From NCBI RefSeq assembly GCF_040712315.1, contig NC_134021.1, positions 32,771,501-32,835,500 on the forward strand: a stretch of DNA of 64,000 nucleotides, read 5' to 3'. Positions 47,817 through 58,036 of the stretch are shown piece after piece; the first letter of the stretch is position 1, and each line of letters starts with the position of its first letter. This DNA comes from Castanea sativa. Taxonomy: Eukaryota; Streptophyta; Magnoliopsida; Fagales; Fagaceae. The position numbers and the translations under genes are program-made. The notes under the pieces were generated by a model. It was not told the DNA's origin, searched no databases, and saw nothing but the letters and a program-made list of their open reading frames with translations.

Positions 47817-48851
47817 TGATAGGCCAAAAACGTATTGACCCCTTGTGATGGATTAAGTTGGTTAATTAGCCAAATTTAATTAATTAATCAATTTAACAAG
47901 CAAACGTGTGGTAACACAAACAAATCACTAATAAATTAAAGTGCAGCAAAAAATAAATTTGACACGGTGATTTGTTTACAAATTGAGAAAATCTCTAAGG
48001 CAAAAAACCCTACCGGGTGATTTTAAGGTCACCACTCCCGAGAATCCGCTATTATCAAAACAAACGGTTACAAATAAAGGAATCTTAGTACCTTCTACCA
48101 ACCTACAGTTGAACCCTTACCCCAATACCCAATTGAACTTGTTCTATAGTGACAATCTCTCCTTTTCAATGCACGGCTCCCAGTACGTGACTAACCAATT
48201 GCGCGGATCCCAGTACGCGACTTCAATCAACAACTTGAGAAAGATGTTGGCTACAGAGTTCTTCAGTTCATCTTCACAATGAAGAACAAGAAGACGCTTG
48301 GTTACAAAATCCTACGGTGCACAAACACAGCAGCTTCTTCACAAAGAGATGAACTAGGGCAAACTTTTTCTTCAGTCACAAATTGCTTAAACAGACTTTC
48401 CTTAATGCTTGGGCAACTTGTGTCTACTTTGAAGGCCCTTAAAATAATCCTTCTATATGGCTAGGTTTATGAGAAAAGAAGGTCCAAAGACATATCCACG
48501 GATTGGAATCAAAACAGATCTGAAAAACTGTTTTTTTTTTAAACCTCGACAACTAGAGATGTTGAGATGCTGTTGAGCAGTTGTCGAGCCTCAGGGCTGG
48601 AACAACTTATTAAAGCTCGATAGATGAAATTGTCGAACCAGCTGTCGAGCTTTAATGCGAGACACTTCTTCAACTTGTTTCTTGGATAGACTTGCATGGC
48701 TTTAACACTTGATCTTGAAACTTGTTTCTTGAAGTATTAAAACATCCTAGATCTACCCAAATACAAGTAAAGTGCGTTTTGTCAAAGGATTAGCCAATTA
48801 CATAAAAGAATGACATATGTTCTTAACAAGTGAACCATATATGTCCTAACA
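47817..48851 (-). repeat. 3' LTR-C of element C2
   Basis: A 1035-bp LTR with TGTTAGGACAT at its 5' end (48851) and TACGTTTTTGGCCTATCA at its 3' end (47817). It is followed outward by CATAT. Confidence 0.88.
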
Positions 48852-48863
48852 ATCTCCCTCTTT
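48852..48863 (-). other. Polypurine tract of element C2
   Basis: AAAGAGGGAGAT on the minus strand, directly before the LTR. Confidence 0.8.
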
Positions 48864-49113
48864 GGAAATCCGTGACAAAACCAAAACAAATAAATAATCA
48901 TATGAGAGAAGTCATAAAACACTCAACTCATACTCACTTGTTGAATACAATAAAATCTATCCTAACACAAATTCTTGAAAAACTTTGCAAGAAAAGAGTT
49001 TATGGCAAGTAAACTTTGACAACCTATATTTCTGAAACACTTTAAACAAAACTCATCAAGGCATCTTTGTGTGAAGCAGAAATAATAGATTGCACACAAA
49101 AATAAGAAGCGTG
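48864..49113 (-). mobile_element. 3' untranslated region of element C2 (proximal part)
   Basis: This non-coding region resembles 44975-45200 of element E. It ends with GCGTG (49109-49113), the left target duplication of element D, and continues at 59172. Confidence 0.7.
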
Positions 49114-50223
49114 TGTGTAGACGACTAAATTTCTTAGTTCGAAATAAATCAAACAAGTAAAATAGTTTTACAAATACGAATTTGTATTGATAAATGTGTG
49201 GTACAATTCTCTGTAATTACAAAAGAGTGATCCTCTGATTCGATCTCCTTGAAAGATTTATTGATTGTAATTGTGGTAATGTGATTTTGATTTGAACATA
49301 AGATATTCTTCAATTTAGCTGAGGAATGGATCGAAGATCTTTGAAACGGAATTACAATGAATCTCTGGCTATGAGCTTGTTAGAAATTCTTTGTTCTTCG
49401 TGTTCTTCGTGTGTTCTTCGTGTTTGAAGGTTTGTGGTGCAAATTCTTCGGTGCTTTAGAGGCTTGAATCCGTAGAGCTTCACCGATTTGTGGTTTGTTG
49501 AGGTTTTTGGAGGCTTTTGAGCTTGATTCCAGTGAACTTTGAGATTTGGGAATATGATTTGGATGATTCATCTTCAATTGTTCTTCGTATTTGAAGGTTT
49601 GTGGTGGAAGTTCTTCGGGGCTTTGGAGGCTTGAATCCGTAGAGCTTCACAAATTTGTGGTTTGTTGAGGTTTCTGGAGGCTTTTGAGCTTGATTCTAGT
49701 GACCTTTGAGACTTGGACGAGTAGTTTGGATGATTTTGCTTCGAATGTTGTTCGTATTCGAGGTTGAAGTTCTTGAAATTCCTGGAGGCTTCGGGGTTTG
49801 ATTCCGGCAGAGCTTCTAGATTTCTGAACTCAAGATCTCCTCTTCCTTCTCTCTGTCCGTGTCCTTCAAATGTCTTAGGAAGGCTTCTATTTATAGGAGT
49901 TTAGGGGTGGATGAGCGACACGTGGCGGAGTCTGATTGGTGACACATGTCACCACCTAATTGGTCCGCTTATGTCATCGCTTACACGTGCAGGGCTGCTT
50001 GTGTCATCGCTTACATATGCGGAGCTGCTTGTGTCATTGCTTACACCTGCTGATGCAGTTTCATGCCTTTATTTCAATGACACTTGGCAAATTTCTATTG
50101 GTTTCTGAATAGTGATGGCAAAACCTAACAGCAATACGTGGCGCTTTGTAATTGGTTGTATTTTGTGGACTTGGTAGTATGATGTGTCAGCTTGTGATAG
50201 GTCGGGAATTTTCCCTCTCTACA
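49114..50223 (-). repeat. 3' LTR of element D
   Basis: This LTR ends in CTACA-type termini. A TATA box (CTATAAATAG, minus strand, 49887-49896) is followed by a leader-like region. The first half on the plus strand holds repeated TTCGTGTTC words and a two-copy ~170-bp segment (TTGAAGGTTTGTGGTG at 49423 and 49592). Confidence 0.88.
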
Positions 50224-50235
50224 AATGCCCCCTCG
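50224..50235 (-). other. Polypurine tract of element D
   Basis: The minus strand reads GAGGGGGCATT just before the LTR start. Confidence 0.65.
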
Positions 50236-50301
50236 AGACTCGTTCATGCACACAGTTTTTAGAGTGTGGTGAATGAATGAGTCTTGAAAGAAAGTGGATT
50301 T

Positions 50302-50311
50302 CTTTTTATAC
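50302..50311 (-). promoter_or_regulatory. TATA-like motif near the element D 3' end
   Basis: GTATAAAAAG on the minus strand, 80 bp before the LTR. It may be chance in this repeat-rich region. Confidence 0.3.
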
Positions 50312-50359
50312 TTGACTCTTCTAGTGAAATAGCTGAAGGTGGTGGAGCTTTTAGCAGGA

Positions 50360-51030
50360 TGAAGTAATTGCAGAAGAGTAGACCCACCCATATGAAAGGT
50401 TTTGATGAGACCGAGAAGGGGTCTGCCAGTATTTGAATGTGCTCGTGTGATCGAGCTTTCTGAGCAAAGGTTAAGTCAAAGTAATTTCAGAAGAGTATTT
50501 TGGATCGTTGGTGACGATCACAGGGTGTTGAAGATGGAGAAGAGGTGAGGATGTTGGCTGGGTACAGCATGCAGAGCTCTGGAGCTAGCCTCTTGTTTTT
50601 AAGGACTTCTGGTGAAGTTATATCTGAAGGGTACACTTCGGATCACAGAGAGAACATGTGGGAGCGTGGTTGAATGTGCTTGCGTTATCGCATCACTCTG
50701 GTACAGTTGAGGTAATTTCAGAAGGGATTTTGGGCATGTTGTTGTTGATGGTGAAAGAAGATGGTGATGAAGCCAAGTGAATAGGTGAGACATACGACAC
50801 CATGGCCCTGACCCTGCATGTTAGGGACTCTCTGGCGTAGATGTCTCTGGGAAGTACACCTTCAGATGTGGGACTGGCTGCATGCTGAATGAAGTCTGAC
50901 GGCAAGTCATTGAATGTGCATGTGTGACTGGACCATACTGACGGACATTAAGTTGAAGTAATTTCAGAAGTATGTTTTCTGAAATTCTTCAAGCTGATCT
51001 TAAGTTGGAGTAATTCCAGAAAGTGTGTTT
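50360..51030. repeat. Degenerate ~240-bp tandem repeat in element D
   Basis: The words AATTTCAGAAG (near 50484, 50716 and 50961) and TTGAATGTGC (near 50433, 50672 and 50912) recur at about 235-245 bp. Units are too diverged for exact borders. Confidence 0.55.
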
Positions 51031-51651
51031 TGTGGTACCGACAATGATGACCTTTGGACCCCATGATGGCGGAAACATGGGATGAGGCTTTGGTAACCCT
51101 TCACCGACACCAAAGGCTAATTTCTGATGAGCTGGTACCTTGGAGGTCATCACAAGTGTTGGATGGGAGACAATTTGTAGGATACCCCAACACTTCTTAC
51201 CATCTTCACTTGATGCAACTTTATTGGGAAAGCATAACAAATGAAAGATGGAGCTAACTTGTGATCCTAGTTTTAGAAACCAGCCAAGCTGCTGTTTGTT
51301 CCGAACCACCGCTTCTATTGGGAGACCAAACAGTTGAAGAGAGACTACAGGTGTCTCTGCTGGACTTGGATTTCCTGGCCAACCAATTCCACGGAGGTAT
51401 GGAAGGTCAATGCAGACCTTGTTATGGATAACTCTATGAACAAACGTGGTCATTATGTGAGGAAACAAAATTTGTTTGAATCCTAAAACAGTGATGATGT
51501 TGTGAGAAGGGTTACTACTGAACCATGAAGGGGTTGATTTCAAACTGATCATGAAGTGATCTTGGTTGCTCGGTATTGAGAATGACGAGACCATAGTGAG
51601 AACTGGCTGTGAGAAGGAGGATTTGAAAATTTGAAAGAAGCAAATTTTCAT
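50989..51651 (-). CDS. Unknown 220-codon frame behind a TATA box in element D
   Basis: This open frame is on the same strand as the element's gag, ~4.5 kb downstream of it. The start codon at 51651 lies about 60 bp after a well-formed TATA box (CTATAAATAG, 51712-51721), with a plausible short leader. The predicted protein is about 220 residues, mildly basic, with Pro/Ser-rich and hydrophobic patches. I recognise no domain, and it is not a protease, reverse transcriptase or integrase. It could be a captured host gene piece, a lineage-specific extra ORF, or chance. The 3' end overlaps the ~240-bp repeats. I do not assign a function. Confidence 0.35.
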   Translation of the reverse strand: MKICFFQIFKSSFSQPVLTMVSSFSIPSNQDHFMISLKSTPSWFSSNPSHNIITVLGFKQILFPHIMTTFVHRVIHNKVCIDLPYLRGIGWPGNPSPAETPVVSLQLFGLPIEAVVRNKQQLGWFLKLGSQVSSIFHLLCFPNKVASSEDGKKCWGILQIVSHPTLVMTSKVPAHQKLAFGVGEGLPKPHPMFPPSWGPKVIIVGTTKHTFWNYSNLRSA

Positions 51652-51711
51652 TTCATGACTCAGTGTATGTGTTTTTTTTTTTTCTTGATGGACTTAGCGG
51701 ATCCGGCCCTT

Positions 51712-51721
51712 CTATTTATAG
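51712..51721 (-). promoter_or_regulatory. Internal TATA box in element D
   Basis: CTATAAATAG, followed by AAGGGCC on the minus strand. The same ten bases form the TATA box of the element's own LTRs (49887-49896 and 58830-58839), so this may be a copied LTR promoter segment. Confidence 0.5.
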
Positions 51722-51769
51722 CGAAGAGATGAAGAATGGTAGCTGGGTAGTTAAGAATGGCGGATGAGA

Positions 51770-51870
51770 CTTCTCGGTGGGAACGGTGGATGAGAATGGT
51801 AGACGCCGAATGGGAACGGTGGATGAGAATGGTGGGCGCCGAATGGGAACATTAGGTTGGAGACTGGTAG
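51770..51870. repeat. Short tandem repeat of ~38 bp
   Basis: GGGAACGGTGGATGAGAATG occurs twice, with a third weaker copy, in the upstream region of the 220-codon frame. Confidence 0.7.
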
Positions 51871-52189
51871 GCACCGACGAAAATAATAGGTTGAAGCAGT
51901 GACCCAATGTAATTTCAATTTTGAGACATACTTGTGAGAGTTCGTCTGTTTTTGAAAGGGAAGCCTTGATCAAGTCTGGAGGATAATTTTGAGAGAATCC
52001 AGACCAAATGGATGGATCTCAAATTATGATCTTGAGAGCTTAAATTTTGGACACCACTAGTACTTTGGAGAAGCGGGTGTAGTTTTTAAGTCCAAAACAA
52101 ATACCTGGATTTCAAAATCAAAATCTTTGCGAAAACCTGATAGGACAAGTTTTGCTTGAATATCTTGATCTTCGGTCAAAGTTTACACC

Positions 52190-52480
52190 AAAGCCAATAA
52201 TTGTAGACTCACACTATTTGAGCAATTTTGGATTCTCAAATGAATAAATAGACCCCAAAATTGAAAAGTACGCGAAAAATTGAGCAAGACAGGTCAATCT
52301 TAAAAATTTTGACTTTTGGTCAAAATTTGTGCAAAAGTCAATTTTTTTTAGAAATTGGACTGTTGTGCAATTTTCGAGCCTCGATTGAAGAAACAGACCC
52401 CAAAATTGGAAAGTACGCGAAAAATTGAGTGGGACAGGTCCGTTTTGAAAATTTTGACTTTTTGGTCAAAGTCAAAGTCT
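52190..52480. repeat. Two-copy ~146-bp tandem repeat
   Basis: ACCCCAAAATTG and AAGTACGCGAAAAATTGAG recur once each at a distance of about 146 bp, each followed by AAAATTTTGACTTTT. Confidence 0.75.
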
Positions 52481-52499
52481 TAATTTGTCAAAGTTTTTT

Positions 52500-53170
52500 T
52501 TTTTTTTTTTTTTTTCAGGCGGTCCGTATCCGGGTCGGATTTTCCGGGTCGAAGCGGATTGAACCGGGCCAGGAGGATGACGTCATCCGTGACGTCATCG
52601 ACGAGGAACGCGTGTCACTCGTGGCGCGTGCAAGGGCGTGAGAGAGCGCCGGCGCGTAGGAGCGCGTGAAATCATCCAGCGGCGCGTGGAAGCGCGTGCA
52701 ACTGACGCTGGGATTCCCGGACTTTCTGGCGGCACGTGGCGGCGCGTGGCTCCTCTTTTGGGCTTGAAATTTTCACACTTTCTAGTTATAAGGCCGTAGA
52801 AGACTGCTATATGGTCGGTTTTGTGAAATTGTGCACAGATTTGCACAGTTTTGATGGACTACACCGGTGGTCATCGCGAGCTTGTGGCGGCGCGTGGCTG
52901 CGCGTGGCACATCGTTTGGGCCTAAAAATTTCAAGTTTTGTAGATCGAAGGCCGATAGCTCTAATGGTGGTATCAGTTTTGTAAAATTGTTCTCAGATTG
53001 GTGCAGATTTGAATGAGAAACCCGCGGGTCACTGAGAATTTGTGGCCATGTGTGGCAGCGCATGGCCTGGTATCTGGGCCTGAAATTTTCAGGTTTGGTG
53101 GATCGAAGGTTGTAGAAGACTCCTGTGAGGTCGGTTTTGTGAAATAAGGTCTGGATTTTCACAAATTCCG
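52500..53170. repeat. GC-rich block and three-copy ~158-bp tandem repeat
   Basis: After a T run, sequence becomes GC-rich with several GGCGCGTGG words (52640-52750). Then three units share GGGC(C/T)TGAAATTTTC-like and GGTCGGTTTTGTGAAAT-like segments at about 52759, 52917 and 53075, spaced 158 bp. Base composition is unlike the A/T-rich surroundings. Confidence 0.7.
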
Positions 53171-53925
53171 CTGAGAAAGTCGTGGGTCTTTGTTGAATCT
53201 TACGGCGTTTTGGTCCAATTTTGTGGTGGCTGCCCTGACACGATGTAAAAATTCAGACTTGCCACGTGACTTGCCATGAATTCAGACTTGCATTATCTTC
53301 TGTCTCTATGGCTGAAGATGCTCTTTCATTTCAAAATTCAGCGCAGACTTCTCTGATTTTAAGTGCATTTGAGTTTGCAAAATCTGACTTTGAATTCCAA
53401 TTGTTTTCACATTTCTGAAATGTGAATATAAGTTTTTTTCATTGGTCGGTTGGTAGAACCATTTTTGCTGACTTTCTTCATTTTTTTTTGTCTGCTAGTT
53501 TAGTAGAAATTCTCTATATAAGAGGTGAGATTGTCTTCGTTCATTTGGGCATTCTTAGCCTTCAGTCTTCTTCTCCAGCTTTTAAGATTTTTTTTTTCTT
53601 TCTTTCTTTTTTCTTTTTCTTTTATCCTTTGTTTAGCCATGCAATGAGATTTTCTTCTGACATTTTTTTTGTTGTTGCTTGTTTTTGTTTTGCAGCTCAG
53701 TTTCCTTGATCTTTGGGTTTTGACATCAAACTTCACGCTGACGTTCTCATAGAAGTGTTTGCCTTCATTTGGTGACTTTGTATTTCATTGATAGCAACGT
53801 TGCAAGAACGTATGCCTTCATGTTGTTACATTCTTTTCTTGCATCAACAATCTTTTAGTGATATTCGTCTTTGCAACGACGTTTCCATAAGGATATTCAG
53901 CTAGACAATAATGCTATCGCCCATA

Positions 53926-54940
53926 AAGCTACGTCAACACTTCATTTGCACAAAAGCTATGCCAACATTCATCTTTGCCATGAAGCTACGTCAACACTTT
54001 ATTTGCACAGAAGCCATGCTAACATTCATCTTTGCTATGAAGCTACGTCAACACTTCATTTGCACAAAAGCCATGCCAACATTCATCTTTGCCATGAAGC
54101 TACGTCAACACTTCATTTGCATCGAAGCTGGGCCAATAGTTCATCTATATTGAAGTTGTGCCGACATCCATTTTTGTCATGCAGTCGTGTCAACACTCCA
54201 TTTGCACAGAAGCCATGCCAACATTCATTTTTGCCATGAAGCTACGTCAACACTTTATTTGCACAGAAGCCATGCCAACATTCATCTTTGCTATGAAGCT
54301 ACGTCAACACTTCATTTGCACAAAAGCCATGCCAACATTCATCTTTGCCATGAAGCTACGTCAACACTTCATTTGCATCGAAGCCGGGCCAATAGTTCAT
54401 CTATATTGAAGTCGTGCCGACATCCATTTTTGTCATGCAGTCGTGTCAACACTCCATTTGCACAGAAGCCATGCCAACATTCATTTTTGCCATAAAGCTA
54501 CGTCAACACTTCATTTGCACAGAAGCTATGCCAACATTCATCTTTGCCATGAAGTCGTGTCAACACTCCATTTGCACAGAAGCTATGCCAACATTCATCT
54601 TTGCCATGAAGTCGTGTTAACACTCCATTTGCACAGAAGCTACGCCAACATTCATCTTTGCCATGAAGTCGTGTCAACACTCCATTTGCACAGAAGCTAT
54701 GCCAACATTCATCTTTGCCATGAAGTCGTGTCAACACTCCATTTGCACAGAAGCTATGCCAACATTCATCTTTGCCATGAAGTCGTGTCAACACTCCATT
54801 TGCACAGAAGCTATGCCAACATTCATCTTTGCCATGAAGCTACGTCAACACTTCATTTGTACAGAAGCTATGCCAACATTCATCTTTGCCATGAAGTCGT
54901 GTCAACACTCCATTTGCACAGAAGCTGCACTAATATTGAC
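53926..54940. repeat. 57-bp minisatellite, about 17-18 units
   Basis: Units carry GCCATGAAG, GTGTCAACAC, ATTTGCACAGAAGC and CCAACATTCATCTT in order. Because 57 is a multiple of three, frames stay open on both strands across many units, giving repetitive 80-170 residue open frames. A higher-order period of about 256 bp is visible in the first half (the variant GCATCGAAGC at 54119 and 54375). Unit types change along the array: ACGTCAACACTTC early, TCGTGTCAACACTCC later. Confidence 0.92.
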
Positions 54941-54960
54941 CTTTATAATGAAGCTTGAAG

Positions 54961-55669
54961 TTTCAAGAAGCTCCCATCAAGACTTTGAGGATGCAAAGAG
55001 ATGCCAATAAAACCTTGAATATGTGAGAAGAATGCCGCCATGATTTTGACATTGCACGAACATGCCCTTAGAGGAGAGATGATGCAACATCAACTTCAGA
55101 TGTTGGAGGAAGGTGACGTTGTCCAGATTTTAGAGACATGATGTGAAACAACACCACTCAGAAGGGAGATGATGTGGTTCAAATTTCAGAGTTGTGAAGT
55201 GGCACATCCTAGAAGAGAGACAATATAGCCTAGACTTGAAAGGTACAAAAAAGATGCCCCTAGGAGATAAGTGATGCAAAGTATACTTCAGAGACATGGG
55301 AATATGTCCACAAAAGATGAGCAATGCCATGCAGACTCCATTCCTTGCAACAGAGGTTGAAGATTTTATTTTACTCCACAACCGAGAATCAAGTTATCAT
55401 TATTTCAAGGAAAGTTACGTAACACCAATTCTTTGCAGCTATCACTTTCTACCACAATGATCTTTGAACATCATATAGTGAGCAATTGATTGATCTTAAG
55501 CGACGCCTTGCCAATCAAAGGGTTCTTGAAAGCATGTTGACGATCTTTGGACAAACTCTTCAAGCTAGACTGGCAGTCCTTCTTCTTTTTATGTGACTGA
55601 ACTTAGTGAAAAGTACTAAGCTGCCTACGTACCCTGGAGAGGGATCAAGTCATTTACGTAGTTCAACCA
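54961..55669. other. Element D interior without recognised feature
   Basis: Non-coding sequence with loose repeats of GAGATGATG- and ATGCAAAG-like words, between the minisatellite and the SINE tail. Confidence 0.4.
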
Positions 55670-56007
55670 AAATTTTTTTTTTTGATGATTTTTTTTTTGT
55701 TTTTCTTTTGCTTTGTTTTTGATGATTTTTTTTTCTTTTGTTTTGTTTTTGATGATTTTTTTTTTCTTTTGTTTTGTTTTTGTTTTGTTTTTGTTTTGTT
55801 TTTGTTTTTTTTTTTTGTTTTTTTTTTTGTTTTTTTTTTGTTTTTTTTTTTTTACAAAAAGGGAGGGCTCACATGTGTAATCCTCGTCCTACACCCCACG
55901 GCATTTCATGGGTACCAATTGTGCAATAGTGGGTATCACCTCTAATCGAACCCGAGACCTTGGCCTCAAGGGTGACATGGGCATCCAACCACTACGCCAC
56001 ACTCACA
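55670..56007 (-). mobile_element. tRNA-derived SINE with long A-rich tail
   Basis: On the minus strand a tRNA-like head starts near 56007. An A-box-like GTGGCGTAGTGGTTGG lies at 55985-56000 and a B-box-like GGTTCGATTAG at 55942-55952, spaced as in a tRNA-derived RNA polymerase III promoter. A non-tRNA body of about 85 bp follows, then an A-rich tail of some 180 bp interrupted by single C residues and AATCATCAAAAAC repeats (55670-55856). SINEs move by using LINE enzymes. Target duplication not resolved. Confidence 0.78.
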
Positions 56008-56136
56008 AATGGTGACATAGAGTGGGATTAATTTCTCCTTATTTGTGCACTTTCAAAGGTAATGGAAAAACATCATGTACTCTTGTAGTACTGCAGTGGG
56101 TAGTTTAAGCTCTTACCGAGGAGCAATTCTTGAGTT

Positions 56137-57953
56137 TCAAGCATAGAAGCGTTTGAGGAACTTCCCATTGATGGGGCCGATCCTTACACCCTCCTGATCA
56201 ATCAACTTGTAAGCCTTATTGGTGTTTGCCCCCTGCTTGAGAGTTGGAAGTACATCACAAGCAATGGTCACATGGTTTGACCCGACAACTTCATCAAGGT
56301 CTAGATCAATCTTGTTTTCTTTGGCAAGCTTCATGATTTGTTCTTTGAAGACGAAGCATTTTTCAATTGGGTGGCCAATGATGCGATGATATTTGCAGTA
56401 GTTAGGGTCATCAACTTTCCCTATGTCTTCTGGTCGCTTGCATTCTGGCAATTCAACCAGCTGTAATTGCAATAGTTGTTCTAAGATGTTTGGCACATCT
56501 TCATTGGGAACGGATATGATTTTTGCTCACGTTCCTTAAAGGTCAGACGACGCACTTCGTTCTTTTGCCATCCTTCAAGTTGTTTTTCATTTGTTTTTGC
56601 TCCTCTCCTTGGAACCTTAACTATGGTAGTGTTAACAGTTATTGGGTCTTTGAGATTGCCTTTTGCATTCCTGTCATTCATCTTTACTTCCTTTCTGCTT
56701 TCCTCAGGTACGGGAGGTTTTGTATTTCCGTGGTTAGAGATACTCAATTCCATGTCGTGCGCACGAGTTGCCAATTCTTCGAATGTTCGGGGTTTTATCC
56801 CTTGCAGAATGTACAGAAGTCCCCAGTGCATGCCTTGGATGCACATTTCTACAGCATATATTTCAGAAAGTCTATCCTTACAGTCTAGACTCAAAGAACG
56901 CCATCGATTGATATAGTCAACAACGGGCTCGTCTTTCCACTGCTTAGTATTGGTAAGCTCCATCATGCTTACCGTACGGTGTGTGCTATAGAACCAGTTG
57001 AGGAACTCCCTTTCAAGTTGTTCCCAACTATCGATTGACTCGGGTTCTAAGTCTGTATACCAATCAAAGGCATTCCCTTTTAGTGAACGAACGAACTGCT
57101 TTACAAAGAGGCCTCCTTGAGTCCCTGCGTTCTCGCAAGTTTCTACAAAGTGAGCAATGTGTTGCTAAGGGTTTCCCTTGCCATCGAATTGCAAGAACTT
57201 GGGGGGTTGATACCCATTTGGCATTCTCATATTGTCAATGCGCTTCGTATAGGGTTTTGAATATAAGAGAGAATTTGTGGAAGAACCTCCATATTGTGCT
57301 CGTATGGTGTTCGTTATCATGTCCTGCAGTTGTTGGACAGATATCGAGGCTATTGAGGTGGAATGTCCTTGTTGAGAAGTGCCTTCACCTCCTTTTCCCT
57401 TATCACCCCTAGCATTTTCTCCCTTCAAGGTAAAGCCAGAAGGGTGCTCAAGGTCTGGATTTGATTCACCCGAATCTTGGACTTCCAGTTTGTTCATCAG
57501 GGTTGCAATTTGGACGTCCTTATCTTCAAGTGCTTTTGTGAGAAGGGTGACCCTTTGTTCCATTTCAGCCATTTTTTCTTCCACAGTAGAGGTGTTGGTC
57601 ATCATTACTGGCATGACCTCTAGATATGATGGAGAAAACGATGAGACAGGATGAGTCAAAGGCATTTTGTTCCTTAGGTTTCTCATCACGGGTGAAGAGT
57701 TGATAGAAAAGGTCTTTGTTGAGGATGATTCATCATTGATCTCAAGATCCGTCGAGACAGATGAATTCTTAGCGGTGGCTTTCCTTTTTGCAAGAAAGTC
57801 TAGAGAGATGATATTATGAAGCTTGCTTTCTTTGGTTGATTGGGGTTGCGGTTGATCAAGAGCTTTGGATCGACTACGAGTGATTGGGCCGACATAATTA
57901 TCCGCAACGAAAGCATCCATCACCGATTTTTGAGCATTCTTGTTAGAAGCCAT
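56137..57953 (-). pseudogene. Ty3/gypsy-type gag of element D
   Basis: This is a structural polyprotein of about 605 codons. The start at 57953 is the first Met of the open frame, shortly after the LTR. Order: Ser/Lys-rich N-terminus with TRSRSK, a coiled-coil-like segment (EKMAEMEQRV..., about 57540), a retrotransposon gag domain (KQWKDEPVVDYINRWR, about 56950-56900, and TFEELATRAHDME), then a zinc-finger-like CKYHRIIGHP...KCF segment near 56390. One in-frame TAG is at 57165-57167, and a frameshift lies near 56515 just before the C-terminal part. No protease or polymerase follows. If the element is young, the two lesions may be recent, or the product may have come from other copies. Confidence 0.8.
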
Positions 57954-58018
57954 CGAAGCTAGTAGCAGATCGAATTTCTTTTCTTTTGAAGGAGAAAGAG
58001 ATGAGAGGCAGAGATATT

Positions 58019-58036
58019 CCACTGGGCGTGCCAGAA
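58019..58036 (-). other. Primer-site region of element D
   Basis: TTCTGGCACGCCCAGTGG on the minus strand directly follows the 5' LTR. The phrase resembles primer sites of some plant Ty3-type elements. I cannot name the tRNA. Confidence 0.45.

Noticed and set aside
53926..54940. CRISPR array
   Set aside because: The repeats are contiguous without unique spacers, and the context is a plant retroelement.
53871..54958. Long overlapping open frames on both strands giving His/Cys-rich repeat proteins
   Set aside because: They follow from the 57-bp repeat being a multiple of three. There is no independent sign of coding.
55682..55945. Phe/Val-rich 87-codon frame
   Set aside because: It is a reading of the T-rich strand of the SINE tail.
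55942..56007. A tRNA gene
   Set aside because: It has only the A- and B-box-like motifs, no foldable acceptor stem that I can draw, and a SINE body plus A-rich tail.
56523..56916. Plus-strand open frames of 97-121 codons
   Set aside because: They are antisense shadows of the element D gag.
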